The notes under the pieces: model-generated
Seen by the model: the letters and a program-made list of their open reading frames with translations, nothing else
What the model was told of the DNA's origin: nothing
Database searches by the model: none
Assembly: GCF_025857195.1 (NCBI RefSeq)
Contig: NZ_CP109787.1
Location: 4,298,878 to 4,362,877 of the forward strand
Reading direction: 5' to 3'
Length of the DNA stretch: 64,000 nt
Source of the DNA: Leisingera thetidis
GTDB lineage: Bacteria > Pseudomonadota > Alphaproteobacteria > Rhodobacterales > Rhodobacteraceae
Part shown: piece after piece, positions 26,077 to 35,225 of the stretch
How the letters are laid out: each line of letters begins with the position of its first letter
Numbering within the stretch: position 1 is the first letter of the stretch
Program-made: the position numbers and the translations under genes

Positions 26077-27210
26077 GTGAAAAAGGTGAAGCACCTAAAG
26101 ACATTGAAACCGTCCCCGAGGCCCGACCCGAGCGTTTCCGTGCTGTTTCTCCGCCTGATCACCGCCGCCATCCTGCTGTTTTGGGGCCAATTGCTGTCTG
26201 CGCAGGTGCTGACGGTCAACACTGTCACCCGACCGCCGTTTTCGATGATGGAAGGCGGGCGTGACAAAGGCGGGCGTGACACTGGTTTCTCGCTGGAATT
26301 GCTTAAGATCATCGCCGAGCGTCTGGACTGGGATATCCGGATAAACCGCACCGCCAGCTTTGCAGAGATGCTGGACGGGGTGCGCAATGGTGAGGCCGAT
26401 CTGGCTGCCGCCAATATCTCGATCACCGCCTCTCGGGAAGTGGAGATGGATTTCAGTCATCCGATTTTCGAGAGCGGATTGCAGATCCTGGTGCAAGCGG
26501 ATGAGATCCGCCAGCCGTCGCTGCTGCGGGCGCTGTTGTCCTGGGACTTGGCCGCCGCTATCGGGATTGCATTTTTGCTGCTGTTTGGCGGCGGCATGCT
26601 GATGTGGGCGTTTGAACGCCGCGCCCAGCCCTATTTCGACCGGCCCTTGAAAGAGGCCTGGTTCCCCTCCTTCTGGTGGGCGCTGAACCTGGTGGTGAAT
26701 GGCGGATTCGAGGAACGGGTGCCGCGCACGCCCGTGGGCCGCATGTTCGGCGTGGTGCTGGTGGTGTCCTCGCTGTTCATCGTGTCAATTTTTGTCGCCA
26801 AGATCACCGCGGTGATGACGGTGGAGGCGATCAGCGGGTCCGTGAACTCGGTGAACGACCTTTATGGAAAATCTGTCGGCACCATCGGCGGGTCGACAGC
26901 GGCGGGGTTCCTCGACCGGCGCGATATCGGCTATTCCGCCTTTGCCGGTCTGGAGGGGATGCTGGCGGCTTTCGAAAGCGGTGAAGTGAAAGCGCTGGTT
27001 TTTGATGCGCCGGTGCTGAATTTCTATGTTCAGCAGGGCGGCCACCAATACGGCCGCACCATTGGACAGCCGTTCCTGCGCGAGAATTACGGTCTGGTGT
27101 TCCCGGCCGGTTCGCCGCTGGTGGAAGAGGTCAACCAGGCGCTGCTGGCGATGCAGGAGGACGGCAGTTATGACGCCCTCTACCGCACATGGTTCGGCAG
27201 CCAGAACTGA
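26077..27210 (+). CDS. Prokaryotic ionotropic glutamate-receptor-like protein (GluR0 architecture)
   Basis: A 377-residue protein. After an N-terminal membrane/signal segment ([20 protein letters not shown]) comes lobe 1 of a type 3 solute-binding domain ([16 protein letters not shown] to ILVQADE). A channel module follows: M1 ([20 protein letters not shown]), pore helix ([20 protein letters not shown]) and M2 ([20 protein letters not shown]). Lobe 2 then runs from [15 protein letters not shown] to the end. This order is that of bacterial GluR0 channels. The potassium filter TVGYG is absent; VVNGGFEE stands in its place. Start is GTG at 26077, with no strong ribosome site. Ligand and ion are unknown. 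Confidence 0.78.
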   Translation: MKKVKHLKTLKPSPRPDPSVSVLFLRLITAAILLFWGQLLSAQVLTVNTVTRPPFSMMEGGRDKGGRDTGFSLELLKIIAERLDWDIRINRTASFAEMLDGVRNGEADLAAANISITASREVEMDFSHPIFESGLQILVQADEIRQPSLLRALLSWDLAAAIGIAFLLLFGGGMLMWAFERRAQPYFDRPLKEAWFPSFWWALNLVVNGGFEERVPRTPVGRMFGVVLVVSSLFIVSIFVAKITAVMTVEAISGSVNSVNDLYGKSVGTIGGSTAAGFLDRRDIGYSAFAGLEGMLAAFESGEVKALVFDAPVLNFYVQQGGHQYGRTIGQPFLRENYGLVFPAGSPLVEEVNQALLAMQEDGSYDALYRTWFGSQN

Positions 27211-27219
27211 CGTCGGCCC

Positions 27220-27567
27220 CTAGTGGAAAACCGGTTCCTCGCCGTCGAAGAACGGTGTCATCTGGGCGACGATCACCGCGTTTTCCTCCAGCGCCCGCTG
27301 CATCAGCGCGCGTTCCTCATCACCGATTTCATGGCCTTCGGACTCGCGCTCTTCCAGCGTGCCATAGCCGGTCACATCCAGCGGCGCGGTATCGGCCTGC
27401 TTGAGGATCGCCACGGTCTCCCGCACCGCCTCGGCCTCATCCACGCCGGAGGCATAGATCATCAGCGCCGCACCGGTGGCGCCGTCGGGCAGCCCGTCCC
27501 CGTCCTTGCGTCCGATCTGGACGAGCAGGGTATAGACTTGCTGGCGGGAGGGTTTCTTCTTTTCCAT
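27220..27567 (-). CDS. Conserved hypothetical protein
   Basis: A 115-residue acidic soluble protein with no signal peptide or membrane segment. It begins MEKKKPSRQQVYTLLVQIGR and contains an acidic, helix-rich C-terminus. I do not recognise a family. ATG at 27567 is preferred over a TTG at 27603, which would add a Pro/Arg/Gly-rich stretch. It is convergent with the receptor-like gene, ending ten bases from it, and divergent from hutD. The regular codon pattern and upstream purine-rich sequence suggest a real gene. Confidence 0.55.
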   Translation of the reverse strand: MEKKKPSRQQVYTLLVQIGRKDGDGLPDGATGAALMIYASGVDEAEAVRETVAILKQADTAPLDVTGYGTLEERESEGHEIGDEERALMQRALEENAVIVAQMTPFFDGEEPVFH

Positions 27568-27711
27568 GCCGCCGCCATAGCGCCGGGGCAGGGGGATGGT
27601 CAATCAAATTGCGGTGGTGCCTGGGTTTGAGAGTTTGAAATCCGAAGGCTTGCAAGTTATTGGTCCCAGATATTATGTCTATGCTTATTCTGTCTCCGAG
27701 AGGACAAGCCA

Positions 27712-28245
27712 ATGCGTATTTCTGCCCTTGCTGCCCGGCCGGTGTCTTGGAAGAACGGCGGCGGGGTGACCCGCGAACTGGCCTTGCGCGAAAAAGACGG
27801 CCAGATGATCTGGCGCCTCAGCCTTGCGGATATCACCCGGGACGGCCCGTTTTCCGCTTTCCCCGGCCTTGCGCGCATTCACTGCATCGTGGAGGGAGAC
27901 GGCCACACCCTGTCAAACAGCAAGACCCGGCTGGAGGCCCGTCCGCTGGAACCTTTGTCCTTTGACGGCGGTTTGCAGCTGGAGACCCGCCTGCGAAACG
28001 GACCCTGCAAGGCGTTCAATGTGATTTATGATCCGGCACGGGTGACGGCCAGTGCCGGTATCCTTGGCGCCTGCGATGTGCCTGCCGTCAATGGCGTGCA
28101 TGTGCTGTTTGTCGTATCAGGCAGCTTGGACCTAGGGGAGGCCGGCCGCTTCATAGCTGGGGAAGGGATCGTGACGGAGAACACCGCCACGGGAGCAATC
28201 TCCCATGGCGGTGTGGTCATTCAAGTGCAGTTTTTGCCTTTTTAG
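27712..28245 (+). CDS. hutD: HutD/Ves-family cupin protein
   Basis: A 177-residue member of the HutD family: MRISALAARPVSWKNGGGVTRELA and LSLADITRDGPFSAFPGLARIHCIVEG match the family core of a double-stranded beta-helix (cupin) protein. HutD is found with histidine-utilisation genes; in Pseudomonas it is thought to limit hut induction, possibly by binding formyl-Glu or urocanate. Its stop overlaps that of hutF (convergent, four bases). The rest of the hut pathway is not in the window. Confidence 0.82.
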   Translation: MRISALAARPVSWKNGGGVTRELALREKDGQMIWRLSLADITRDGPFSAFPGLARIHCIVEGDGHTLSNSKTRLEARPLEPLSFDGGLQLETRLRNGPCKAFNVIYDPARVTASAGILGACDVPAVNGVHVLFVVSGSLDLGEAGRFIAGEGIVTENTATGAISHGGVVIQVQFLPF

Positions 28246-29609
28246 AGACTGTTGAGCAGCTCTTTGATTGCCGTCCTGTACGCGGCAACCACGCTGTCCC
28301 GCGCGATATGGCGGCCTTGCTGCACCACATGGCGGCCGGCGCTCCAGACATCGGTCACCGTGTCGTCACCTGCGGCAAAGCAGAGCCCGTCCAGCAGCTG
28401 TTCCGGTTTCAGGGCGCACAGGGCCGGCTGGCTGCTGTCAATCGCCACCAGATCGGCCAAGGCGCCTTCCTCGATCCGCCCGGCATCCCGGCCCAGGGCC
28501 TGCGCCCCGCCCTTGGCGGCACCCAGGTACAGAGTCTCGCCAACCGAGCCTTCGCGGGGCACCAGCACATTGCGCGCGAGATCGCGCAGGCGCTGGGAAT
28601 ACTCCAGTGTGCGCAGTTCTTCGGGCAGCGAAATCCGCACGTTGGAGTCTGATCCGACCCCGAAGGCACCGTCATGGGCGAGATATTCCACCCCGTTGAA
28701 CGGCCCGTCGCCCAGGTTTGCTTCGGTGATCGGGCAAAGCCCCGCCACCGCACCCGAGCGTGCCATGCGGGAGGTTTCTGCACTTGTCATGTGGGTTGCG
28801 TGGATCAGGCACCACTTGCTATCGACGGGCGCGTTCTCCAGCAGCCATTCTACCGGCCGCGCGCCCAGCCATCCGCTGATATCGGCCACTTCCTTTGGCT
28901 GTTCGGCGATATGGATGTGTACCGGCAGCCCGTTCTGGATCTGCAGCACCTCGGCCAGGTCGCCGGGGCAGGTGGCCCGCAGCGAATGCGGCGCGATGCC
29001 GACACGGGCGTCGGACGGAAGGTCCCGGGCTGCGATGTCACGGGCGCGGGCGACCAGCTGGGAGAACTCCGCAACCGAGTTGCCGAACCGCTGCTGGCCG
29101 CCATCCAGCGCCTGCTTTCCGGCACCGCCGTAAGTATAAAGCACCGGCAGATGAGTGAGGCCGATGCCGGTCCGCCCGGCGGCGGCAAAGACCCGCTCGC
29201 TGAGTTCAGTGACCGAAGCAAAATGCACGCCGCCCGGCTGGTGGTGGACATAGTGGAATTCGCCCACCGAGGCATAGCCGGCCTCCAGCATCTCCACGAA
29301 GACCAGCGCGGCAATGGCCTCATACTGCTCTGGGGTGATGCGGTCCATGAACCGGTACATCAGTTCGCGCCAGGTCCAGAAGCTGTCCCTCCCGGCGGCG
29401 CGGTACTCGGTCATGCCCGCCATCGCACGCTGGAAGCTGTGCGAATGCAGATTGCCCAGCGACGGCAGCAGCACATCCGCTCGTGCGTCCCCGGCCTGCG
29501 GCTGAGTGTTGGCTTCCAGCGATGTGATCCGGCCGTCACTGACCGTCAGCCGGAGGTTCTCGGCCCATCCCAGGGGCAAATGGGCGCGCTGGGCAAATAT
29601 TGTCTGCAT
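28242..29609 (-). CDS. hutF: Formimidoylglutamate deiminase
   Basis: A 455-residue amidohydrolase of histidine degradation. It converts N-formimino-L-glutamate to N-formyl-L-glutamate and ammonia. Motifs are LPSLGNLHSHSFQRAMAGM (metal-binding HxH; the ligand pair), VGIAPHSLRA, VHIHIAEQPKEVADI and VGSDSNVRISLPEELRTLE (the Asp). Length and motif order match HutF rather than guanine deaminase. Its presence indicates the two-step HutF/HutG branch. It is convergent with hutD; other hut genes must lie elsewhere. Confidence 0.88.
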   Translation of the reverse strand: MQTIFAQRAHLPLGWAENLRLTVSDGRITSLEANTQPQAGDARADVLLPSLGNLHSHSFQRAMAGMTEYRAAGRDSFWTWRELMYRFMDRITPEQYEAIAALVFVEMLEAGYASVGEFHYVHHQPGGVHFASVTELSERVFAAAGRTGIGLTHLPVLYTYGGAGKQALDGGQQRFGNSVAEFSQLVARARDIAARDLPSDARVGIAPHSLRATCPGDLAEVLQIQNGLPVHIHIAEQPKEVADISGWLGARPVEWLLENAPVDSKWCLIHATHMTSAETSRMARSGAVAGLCPITEANLGDGPFNGVEYLAHDGAFGVGSDSNVRISLPEELRTLEYSQRLRDLARNVLVPREGSVGETLYLGAAKGGAQALGRDAGRIEEGALADLVAIDSSQPALCALKPEQLLDGLCFAAGDDTVTDVWSAGRHVVQQGRHIARDSVVAAYRTAIKELLNSL

Positions 29610-29711
29610 CTGACCCTCATATGTGTAGATGTAATACTATTAGCGGCATGTTTATTGCGCGGCAAGGGTTTTGCAGAGGAGGGGCGCTGCCCCTCGGCCT
29701 GGCGGCCTCAC

Positions 29712-29803
29712 CCCGGGGTATTTTCGGACCAGATCAAGGATGGATCCAGCCTTCATCTGGCTCAAAATATCCTGGGGTCTGGGGCAAAGCCCCAGCTGCC
29801 GGA
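29712..29803. repeat. Imperfect inverted repeat and hairpin upstream of hutF, downstream of dapD
   Basis: Left arm starting CCCCGGGGTATTTTC at 29712 pairs imperfectly with a right arm ending AAAATATCCTGGGG at about 29784, each arm about 24 bases. A small perfect hairpin GGGGC-AAA-GCCCC follows (29791-29803). A related sequence is found at 45468-45530, so this looks like a dispersed intergenic repeat also able to act as a terminator for dapD. Confidence 0.5.
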
Positions 29804-29863
29804 GGCAAAAGAAAAACGCGCCCGGCTAGGGGCGCGTTTCTTGTTTCAGCAGCGCAACGTCAA

Positions 29864-30691
29864 TCAGTCGCGCAGCAGCTCGTTGATGCCGGTCTTCGAG
29901 CGGGTCTTTTCGTCGACGCGCTTCACGATCACCGCGCAGTAGAGGCTGACATTGTTCTTGGAGGGCATCGAGCCGGCCACAACGACCGAGTAGGGCGGCA
30001 CTTCGCCGTACATCACTTCGCCGGTTTCGCGGTCGACGATCTTGGTCGACTTGCCGATGAACACGCCCATCCCCAGAACCGAGCCTTCGCGCACGATACA
30101 GCCTTCGACCACCTCGGAACGCGCGCCGATGAAGCAGTTGTCCTCGATGATTGTGGGGCCTGCCTGCATCGGTTCCAGCACGCCGCCGATGCCGACGCCG
30201 CCGGACAGGTGCACGTTCTTGCCGATCTGGGCGCAGGAGCCGACGGTGGCCCAGGTGTCGACCATGGTGCCTTCATCGACATAAGCGCCGAGGTTCACGA
30301 AAGAGGGCATCAGCACCGCGCCGGGGGCGATATAGGCGGATTTGCGGACAACGCAGTTCGGCACCGCACGGAAACCTGCGGATTTCCAGTCTGCTTCGCC
30401 CCAGCCGGTGAACTTGCTGTCGACCTTGTCCCACCAGCCGCCGGCCTGCGGGCCGCCTTCGTGGATTTCCATGTCCTTGATGCGGAAGCCCAGCAGCACC
30501 GCCTTTTTGGCCCACTGGTTCACATGCCAGTTGCCGCTGTCCAGCTTTTCGGCCACCCGCAGGGACCCGCTGTCGAGCGCATTCAGGGTGTCTTCGATGG
30601 CTTCACGCTGCTCGCCGGTGGTGGCGGGGGTGATGGTGTCGCGCGCCTCCCAGGCGGCTTCGATCGCTGCTTCCAGCTGGGCGTTGGACAT
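29864..30691 (-). CDS. dapD: 2,3,4,5-tetrahydropyridine-2,6-dicarboxylate N-succinyltransferase
   Basis: A 275-residue trimeric acyltransferase of the lysine/DAP pathway that succinylates tetrahydrodipicolinate. It opens [20 protein letters not shown]. The C-terminal left-handed beta-helix of hexapeptide repeats spans about residues 120-235, for example [20 protein letters not shown] and [22 protein letters not shown] at 30691 is preceded by GGAGGAA. A reading frame continuing upstream to 31462 has no family relation and overlaps the GntR gene. Its product is later desuccinylated by DapE (21927-23072). Confidence 0.93.
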   Translation of the reverse strand: MSNAQLEAAIEAAWEARDTITPATTGEQREAIEDTLNALDSGSLRVAEKLDSGNWHVNQWAKKAVLLGFRIKDMEIHEGGPQAGGWWDKVDSKFTGWGEADWKSAGFRAVPNCVVRKSAYIAPGAVLMPSFVNLGAYVDEGTMVDTWATVGSCAQIGKNVHLSGGVGIGGVLEPMQAGPTIIEDNCFIGARSEVVEGCIVREGSVLGMGVFIGKSTKIVDRETGEVMYGEVPPYSVVVAGSMPSKNNVSLYCAVIVKRVDEKTRSKTGINELLRD

Positions 30692-30801
30692 GGGTATTCC
30701 TCCGGCATCCGTTAGATTCGCAGCTTCATAGCGGCTATCTGTCCGCAGGTCATGTCCGGATTGCGTCCAAATTGCCGCCCCCGACGGCGTTTTGCCATCC
30801 T

Positions 30802-31401
30802 TCAGCGCACCCGGCGCAGGTGGCGGCGCAGGATGTCGCAAGCTGCGGACGGGTCGCGGCGCATCATCGCCTGGACGATGGCGGCGTGATCCGTATCCAC
30901 CCGGCGGGTCCATTGGTGCTGCCAGTTGGCGAACAGATGGCGGGCGGCAGCGATGTGCAGATCGTCGATCGAGGCCAGCAGCCGTGGCATCGCGCAAGGC
31001 GCCAGGATCACCCGGTGAAAGGCGCGGTTCAGCCGCTCCCAGCCGGCCATGTCCTCTGCCGCGTCGCAGGCGAGGCGGGCCGCCTCGGCCGCCTCGATAT
31101 CCTCTGGCGTCAGGCGGGCAAAGGCGTGGGTGAGGGCCAGCACCTCCAGTGCCACCCGCATTTCGATCACTTCGCGGATTTCGGACGGGTCCAGGGCGCT
31201 GACGCGGGTGCCGCGGCGGGGTTCGGATTTGGCGAGGCCATGCGCCTCCAGCCGCAGCAGGGCTTCGCGCACCGGCACGTGGCTTGCCTCGAACGCGCGT
31301 GCGATGTGGTCCTGCCGCAGTTTCTCGCCCGCAGGCAGGCTGCCGGTAATGATGCGCTCGCTCAAGCTCTGATAAATCGTATCGGCGATGGTTGCGGACA
31401 T
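30802..31401 (-). CDS. GntR-family (FCD) transcriptional regulator
   Basis: A 199-residue regulator. The N-terminal winged helix ([41 protein letters not shown]) is followed by a six-helix FCD ligand domain with [12 protein letters not shown] and [13 protein letters not shown] (metal-binding His residues). ATG at 31401 begins at [11 protein letters not shown]; the open frame to 31524 overlaps the neighbouring gene and has no family pattern. It lies 38 bases downstream of the threonine dehydratase-like gene on the same strand, so they are probably one unit and the regulator may respond to an amino-acid ligand. Confidence 0.82.
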   Translation of the reverse strand: MSATIADTIYQSLSERIITGSLPAGEKLRQDHIARAFEASHVPVREALLRLEAHGLAKSEPRRGTRVSALDPSEIREVIEMRVALEVLALTHAFARLTPEDIEAAEAARLACDAAEDMAGWERLNRAFHRVILAPCAMPRLLASIDDLHIAAARHLFANWQHQWTRRVDTDHAAIVQAMMRRDPSAACDILRRHLRRVR

Positions 31402-31439
31402 GTATTGGCGATACCCGCGCGGCTTGCAGCCCGCAAGGA

Positions 31440-32360
31440 TTATCCCAGCGGATCCGGGGCAATGTTGCCGCCGCAGATCAGCACCGCCACGCGTTCGCCC
31501 GGGGCAGGGCGGTAGGCGCCGCACATCAGCGCCGCGAGGGCGGTGGCGCCCGCGGGTTCAACCAAGATCCGCCGCTCGCGCCAGAGCGCTGCCTGCGCGC
31601 TGGTGATGGCGCTGTCCGGCACGGTGAGCGCGGTCACGTTCTGGGCCGCTGCGAGCTCGAAGCAGATACTGCCGATCCGTTTGGCGCCAAGGGCGTTGGC
31701 GGCGACGCCGGAGACCTCAACGTCAACCGGCTGACGCGCCTCCAGAGCCGCGTTCAGCGCGCAAGAGGTTTCGGGTTCCACTGCGATGATCTTCCTTGCG
31801 CCCTGAAACCAGGCCAGAGCGCCGCCAATCAACCCGCCGCCGCCGACGGCAATCAGCAGAGTATCGGCCTCCAGCCCCTGCGCCTGCCATTCGGCAAAAC
31901 AGCTGCCCTGGCCTGCCACGGTGGCGGGCGCGTCATAGGCATGGACCTGCATGGCACCGGTCTCCTGTTCATAGGCCTGCGCCTGCTCCAGTGCATTGGC
32001 ATAGGCGCCGGGCACCACCTGCAGATCGGCGCCGGTGCGTTCGATCAGGGAAATCTTGGCGGGGCCTGCCATTTCCGGCACATAGATCCGCGCCTTGTGG
32101 CCCAGCTGGTGCGCGGCATAGGCGGCCGCGGCGCCGTGATTGCCGCCGGAGGCGGCCACCAGCCCGGCGGCAGGCACCGGTTGGCTGAGCAGCGTGTTGA
32201 AGGCGCCGCGCGCCTTGAAGCTTCCGGTGTGCTGCATGTGCTCCAGTTTCAGCTCCACCGGAAACGCCAGCCCGAAGCCCTGCGTGTGGATCACCGGGGT
32301 TTGCTGCACATGGGGGCGAATGCGCTCTGCTGCTGCCTTGATGTCCTGCTGCCAGTTCAT
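31440..32360 (-). CDS. Threonine/serine dehydratase-like PLP enzyme
   Basis: A 306-residue fold type II PLP enzyme. The PLP lysine is in [17 protein letters not shown], the phosphate-binding loops are [18 protein letters not shown] and [15 protein letters not shown], and the C-terminal Ser/Cys region is VLICGGNIA. It likely deaminates threonine or serine (or a related beta-hydroxy amino acid); it lacks the regulatory ACT domain of biosynthetic IlvA, so a catabolic role fits. ATG at 32360 is preceded by GGGAGGA. It probably shares a transcript with the downstream GntR gene. Confidence 0.8.
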   Translation of the reverse strand: MNWQQDIKAAAERIRPHVQQTPVIHTQGFGLAFPVELKLEHMQHTGSFKARGAFNTLLSQPVPAAGLVAASGGNHGAAAAYAAHQLGHKARIYVPEMAGPAKISLIERTGADLQVVPGAYANALEQAQAYEQETGAMQVHAYDAPATVAGQGSCFAEWQAQGLEADTLLIAVGGGGLIGGALAWFQGARKIIAVEPETSCALNAALEARQPVDVEVSGVAANALGAKRIGSICFELAAAQNVTALTVPDSAITSAQAALWRERRILVEPAGATALAALMCGAYRPAPGERVAVLICGGNIAPDPLG

Positions 32361-32509
32361 GCGCAATCCTCCCTGTCTGCTGCGCCGGAACCTTAGCTGC
32401 GCGGTTGCAGCGTGCAAGCGGATTGCGGCAATTTCTGCATTCTTGATTGGCGCGGACAGCCAAGGGCGGCTACAAAGGAAGCCCTGTTATTTTTATACTT
32501 GGATTGCCA

Positions 32510-33358
32510 ATGACTGAAGACCGCCACAGCCGTTTACGCGATGCCCACTCCGACCGGGACCGGGCGGAGCATGTGCCCGCCACCCCGCAGACCCAGGCGC
32601 CTGCCTACCGGCTGGCGTTTGCGGATGAGGAGTTTCTGTGCCGCGAGGAGCTGCGTCCGGTGCGGCTGCAGCTGGAGTTGTTGAAGCCGGAACTGATGCT
32701 GAATGCGCATGGCATCGAAAGCACCATCGTGATGTTCGGCGGCGCCCGTATCCCGGACCCGCAGCACAAGGATCAGGCGCGGACCCGGACCCTGGCCGAT
32801 CTGTCGCATTTCTACGATGAGGCGCGGGAGTTCGCCCGGCTGATGACCGAGAAGTCAAAGCAAAGCGGCGGCCGAAAGAATGTCATCGTGACCGGCGGCG
32901 GGCCCGGCGTGATGGAGGCGGGCAACCGCGGTGCGCTGGATGCAGGCGGCCAGTCCATCGGGCTGTCGATCGTGCTGCCGCATGAGCAGGCGCCCAACGG
33001 CTATGTCACACCGGACCTCAGCTTCAATTTCCACTATTTCGCGATCCGCAAGATGCATTTCCTGATGCGGGCGCGGGCGATCAGCGTGTTCCCGGGCGGC
33101 TTTGGCACCCTGGATGAGCTGTTCGAGAGCCTGACCCTGATTCAAACGGGCCGCATGGAGCGGGTGCCTTTCCTGCTGTTCGGCAAGGACTTCTGGGACA
33201 AGATCATCAACTGGGACGCGCTGGCCGATGCCGGCACCATCTCGGATCAGGACCTGGACCTGTTCCGCTTTGTCGACACCGCCAAGGAGGCGGTGGAGAT
33301 CATCGACAACTGGGAGCCGGCGCCGCCGCGCGACAGCCTGCCCGGACGCGAGCGCTGA
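32510..33358 (+). CDS. LOG-family protein (Rossmann fold, TIGR00730-like)
   Basis: A 282-residue member of the LOG/lysine-decarboxylase-like family. Diagnostic motifs are VTGGGPGVMEAGNRGALDAGG and ISVFPGGFGTLDELFE (PGGxGTxxE), which form the nucleotide phosphate and catalytic sites of cytokinin riboside 5'-monophosphate phosphoribohydrolases. This is a longer bacterial subtype with an N-terminal region of about 70 residues. Members cleave nucleoside monophosphates; the in vivo substrate is unknown. ATG at 32510 is chosen because the upstream extension in the same frame is not coding-like. Confidence 0.8.
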   Translation: MTEDRHSRLRDAHSDRDRAEHVPATPQTQAPAYRLAFADEEFLCREELRPVRLQLELLKPELMLNAHGIESTIVMFGGARIPDPQHKDQARTRTLADLSHFYDEAREFARLMTEKSKQSGGRKNVIVTGGGPGVMEAGNRGALDAGGQSIGLSIVLPHEQAPNGYVTPDLSFNFHYFAIRKMHFLMRARAISVFPGGFGTLDELFESLTLIQTGRMERVPFLLFGKDFWDKIINWDALADAGTISDQDLDLFRFVDTAKEAVEIIDNWEPAPPRDSLPGRER

Positions 33359-33389
33359 ACGGGCATGCATTACTCAGCTGCGGCCGGGA

Positions 33390-33599
33390 TCAGGTGAATT
33401 CCGGCGGCAGCGTGCCAAGAGTGCCGCCAGTGGTCAGCCGTGTCAGGATCTGAGTGCCTTCCACCGTTTTCACGGCATAGCCATAGCCGCGCAGGCGGAA
33501 TTTCCATTCCCGCGGGCTGAGTGCCTTTTCCCGTTCACTGCGGATCAGGTCCAGCAGACTGGGTTCAATCGCAGCAGACTTGTGTTCCATCGGAGCCAT
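33390..33599 (-). CDS. Small conserved hypothetical protein
   Basis: A 69-residue basic protein beginning MAPMEHKSAAIEPSLLDLIR and containing LSPREWKFRLRGYGYAVKTV. No signal peptide, membrane segment or known domain is visible. ATG at 33599 is chosen because AAGGAAG is correctly spaced upstream; the open frame continues to 33731 without family character. The pattern of a short N-terminal helix followed by two predicted strands is consistent with a folded small protein. Function unknown. Confidence 0.55.
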   Translation of the reverse strand: MAPMEHKSAAIEPSLLDLIRSEREKALSPREWKFRLRGYGYAVKTVEGTQILTRLTTGGTLGTLPPEFT

Positions 33600-33930
33600 T
33601 GGTGCTTCCTTCTGAAAAATGATTGTCCGTGATCTGGAAACTGTCCCTAGCAAGCGGCGGAATTTGAGCCGCAATGTGAAAACAATGGGGCGGGCCGGGC
33701 TAAGACAGGCACTGTGCCCGCAGTGCAACAAGCGGGCAGGCTAGTGAGGCTGCTGCCGTCGGGTCAGGAATTCTGGCGGAAAACCGCGCTCTGCTATGCT
33801 GTGTTCACGCAGAAACCTGCCATTTGCAGAAAACTGTCGTGTCTTTGCGCGGTTCGCGCCGCGAAACGGGCCAAACTTGGCCGCATTTGCAAACAAAAAC
33901 TTATCAGCGGTGGAATAGTGGAGAGAATTG
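33600..33930. other. Intergenic region before the serralysin-like gene
   Basis: No supported gene. The last 100 bases are A-rich (for example around 33890-33903) in a GC-rich setting and include short GC inverted repeats near 33850-33875. A promoter for the protease is likely here, but no clear minus-35/minus-10 pair stands out. Confidence 0.4.
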
Positions 33931-35172
33931 ATGGCTGAGGTAACAGACTATACGGCGCTTCTGGCCTATACGTCGAACAGCAATTTCCGCTGGAACAGCC
34001 AGGTCAAGCTCGGCACCCAGGCTGTGGTGACTTATAGCTTTGTCCGCAACGGAGACTTGGGCAATCCAGCCGACGATCCCTATGGGGCAAATAGCTACTG
34101 GGCGTTCAATAGCACCCAGCGCGGCTATTTCCGTCAGGCCCTGGCCGAGTTCGAGGAAGCCACGGGGCTGATTTTTGTCGAAACAGACGAACCGGCCATG
34201 ATCAATGTTTTCGGCTACAACGGCGGTTCCGCTGCGGGCTGGGCGGATCTTGCCTGGGCGAGCGCCTATTCCACCAATGATGGGGAACTGGCGATCGAAG
34301 GCAGCAACATGGCGCCAGGATCCTATGGTTATGAAACGGTTCTGCACGAAATCGGCCACGCGGTGGGGCTAGAACACCCGCATGATGGCGAAGCGACGCT
34401 GGCAGACCACCTGGACGACCAGGCGCACACCGTGATGACGTATAACTATGGCGGCTACAACGCCACTGAACTGGGTTCGTTTGACGTGCAGGCCCTGCGC
34501 CACCTCTATGGCGGCACCGGCGGCACGAAGGGGTGGAACGCTTACACCAACTCGGACGGGGTTGTGGTGATCAAGGCCAGCAGCCGGTCTGAAACGGTCC
34601 TGGCGACCGGCCAGGACACCAAGATTTTTGCCAGGGGCGGCAAGGACAAGGTGATCGGCCGCGAAGCGGATGATCATCTGGACGGCGGCAATGGCGATGA
34701 CCGGCTCACCGGCAACTATGGCGCAGACATTCTCAAGGGCGGCGATGGCGCGGATGTTCTGATTGGCGGGCTGGACAAGTCCGATTACTCGGGGGCTAAT
34801 GGCGAAGCGGATGTTCTGCGGGGCAATGCCGGGAAGGACAAGCTTTTCGGCGGCCGCGGGGATGACACGCTTTATGGCGGCAACGGCAACGACCGCTTAG
34901 TCGGCGGCGATGGATCCGATGTCTTGATCGGCGGAAAGCACGCGGACGTTTTTGTCTTTGTGTCAGCTGACTACTGGGAAGAGAACGTCATCAAGGACTT
35001 CGGCAGCGGCAATGACAGGATCGAGTTCTCCGGCACTTCAGTGGATGAGTTCAGCGATCTGACCATCACCCAGCAGGGCGGTCATACCTTCATCAGTTAT
35101 TACGGCAACCACGACATCAAGCTGGCCGATTATACCGGCCCGGTCACCACAGACGATTTCCTGTTCACCTGA
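33931..35172 (+). CDS. Serralysin-like RTX metalloprotease
   Basis: A 413-residue secreted zinc protease. The catalytic motif HEIGHAVGLEH (HExxHxxGxxH) is at about residues 143-153, with the Met-turn VMTYNY about 30 residues later. The C-terminal half has glycine/aspartate RTX nonapeptides such as LDGGNGDDRLTGNYGAD and LYGGNGNDRLVGGDGSD, which bind calcium. The last segment (IKLADYTG-FLFT) resembles a type I secretion signal. There is no Sec signal. ATG at 33931 follows GGAG by seven bases. No T1SS genes are adjacent, so an exporter elsewhere is assumed. Compared with serralysin it lacks a long N-terminal prosequence. Confidence 0.85.
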   Translation: MAEVTDYTALLAYTSNSNFRWNSQVKLGTQAVVTYSFVRNGDLGNPADDPYGANSYWAFNSTQRGYFRQALAEFEEATGLIFVETDEPAMINVFGYNGGSAAGWADLAWASAYSTNDGELAIEGSNMAPGSYGYETVLHEIGHAVGLEHPHDGEATLADHLDDQAHTVMTYNYGGYNATELGSFDVQALRHLYGGTGGTKGWNAYTNSDGVVVIKASSRSETVLATGQDTKIFARGGKDKVIGREADDHLDGGNGDDRLTGNYGADILKGGDGADVLIGGLDKSDYSGANGEADVLRGNAGKDKLFGGRGDDTLYGGNGNDRLVGGDGSDVLIGGKHADVFVFVSADYWEENVIKDFGSGNDRIEFSGTSVDEFSDLTITQQGGHTFISYYGNHDIKLADYTGPVTTDDFLFT

Positions 35173-35225
35173 AGCGCATCGGAAAAGGCAGCCGGGGACC
35201 CTGCCGCAGCGGGGCCGGGGCCGGG

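Noticed and set aside
29864..31462. A 532-codon frame that could read as a fusion protein ending in dapD
   Set aside because: The first half overlaps the GntR gene in another frame and has no domain; the dapD start at 30691 has a strong ribosome site.
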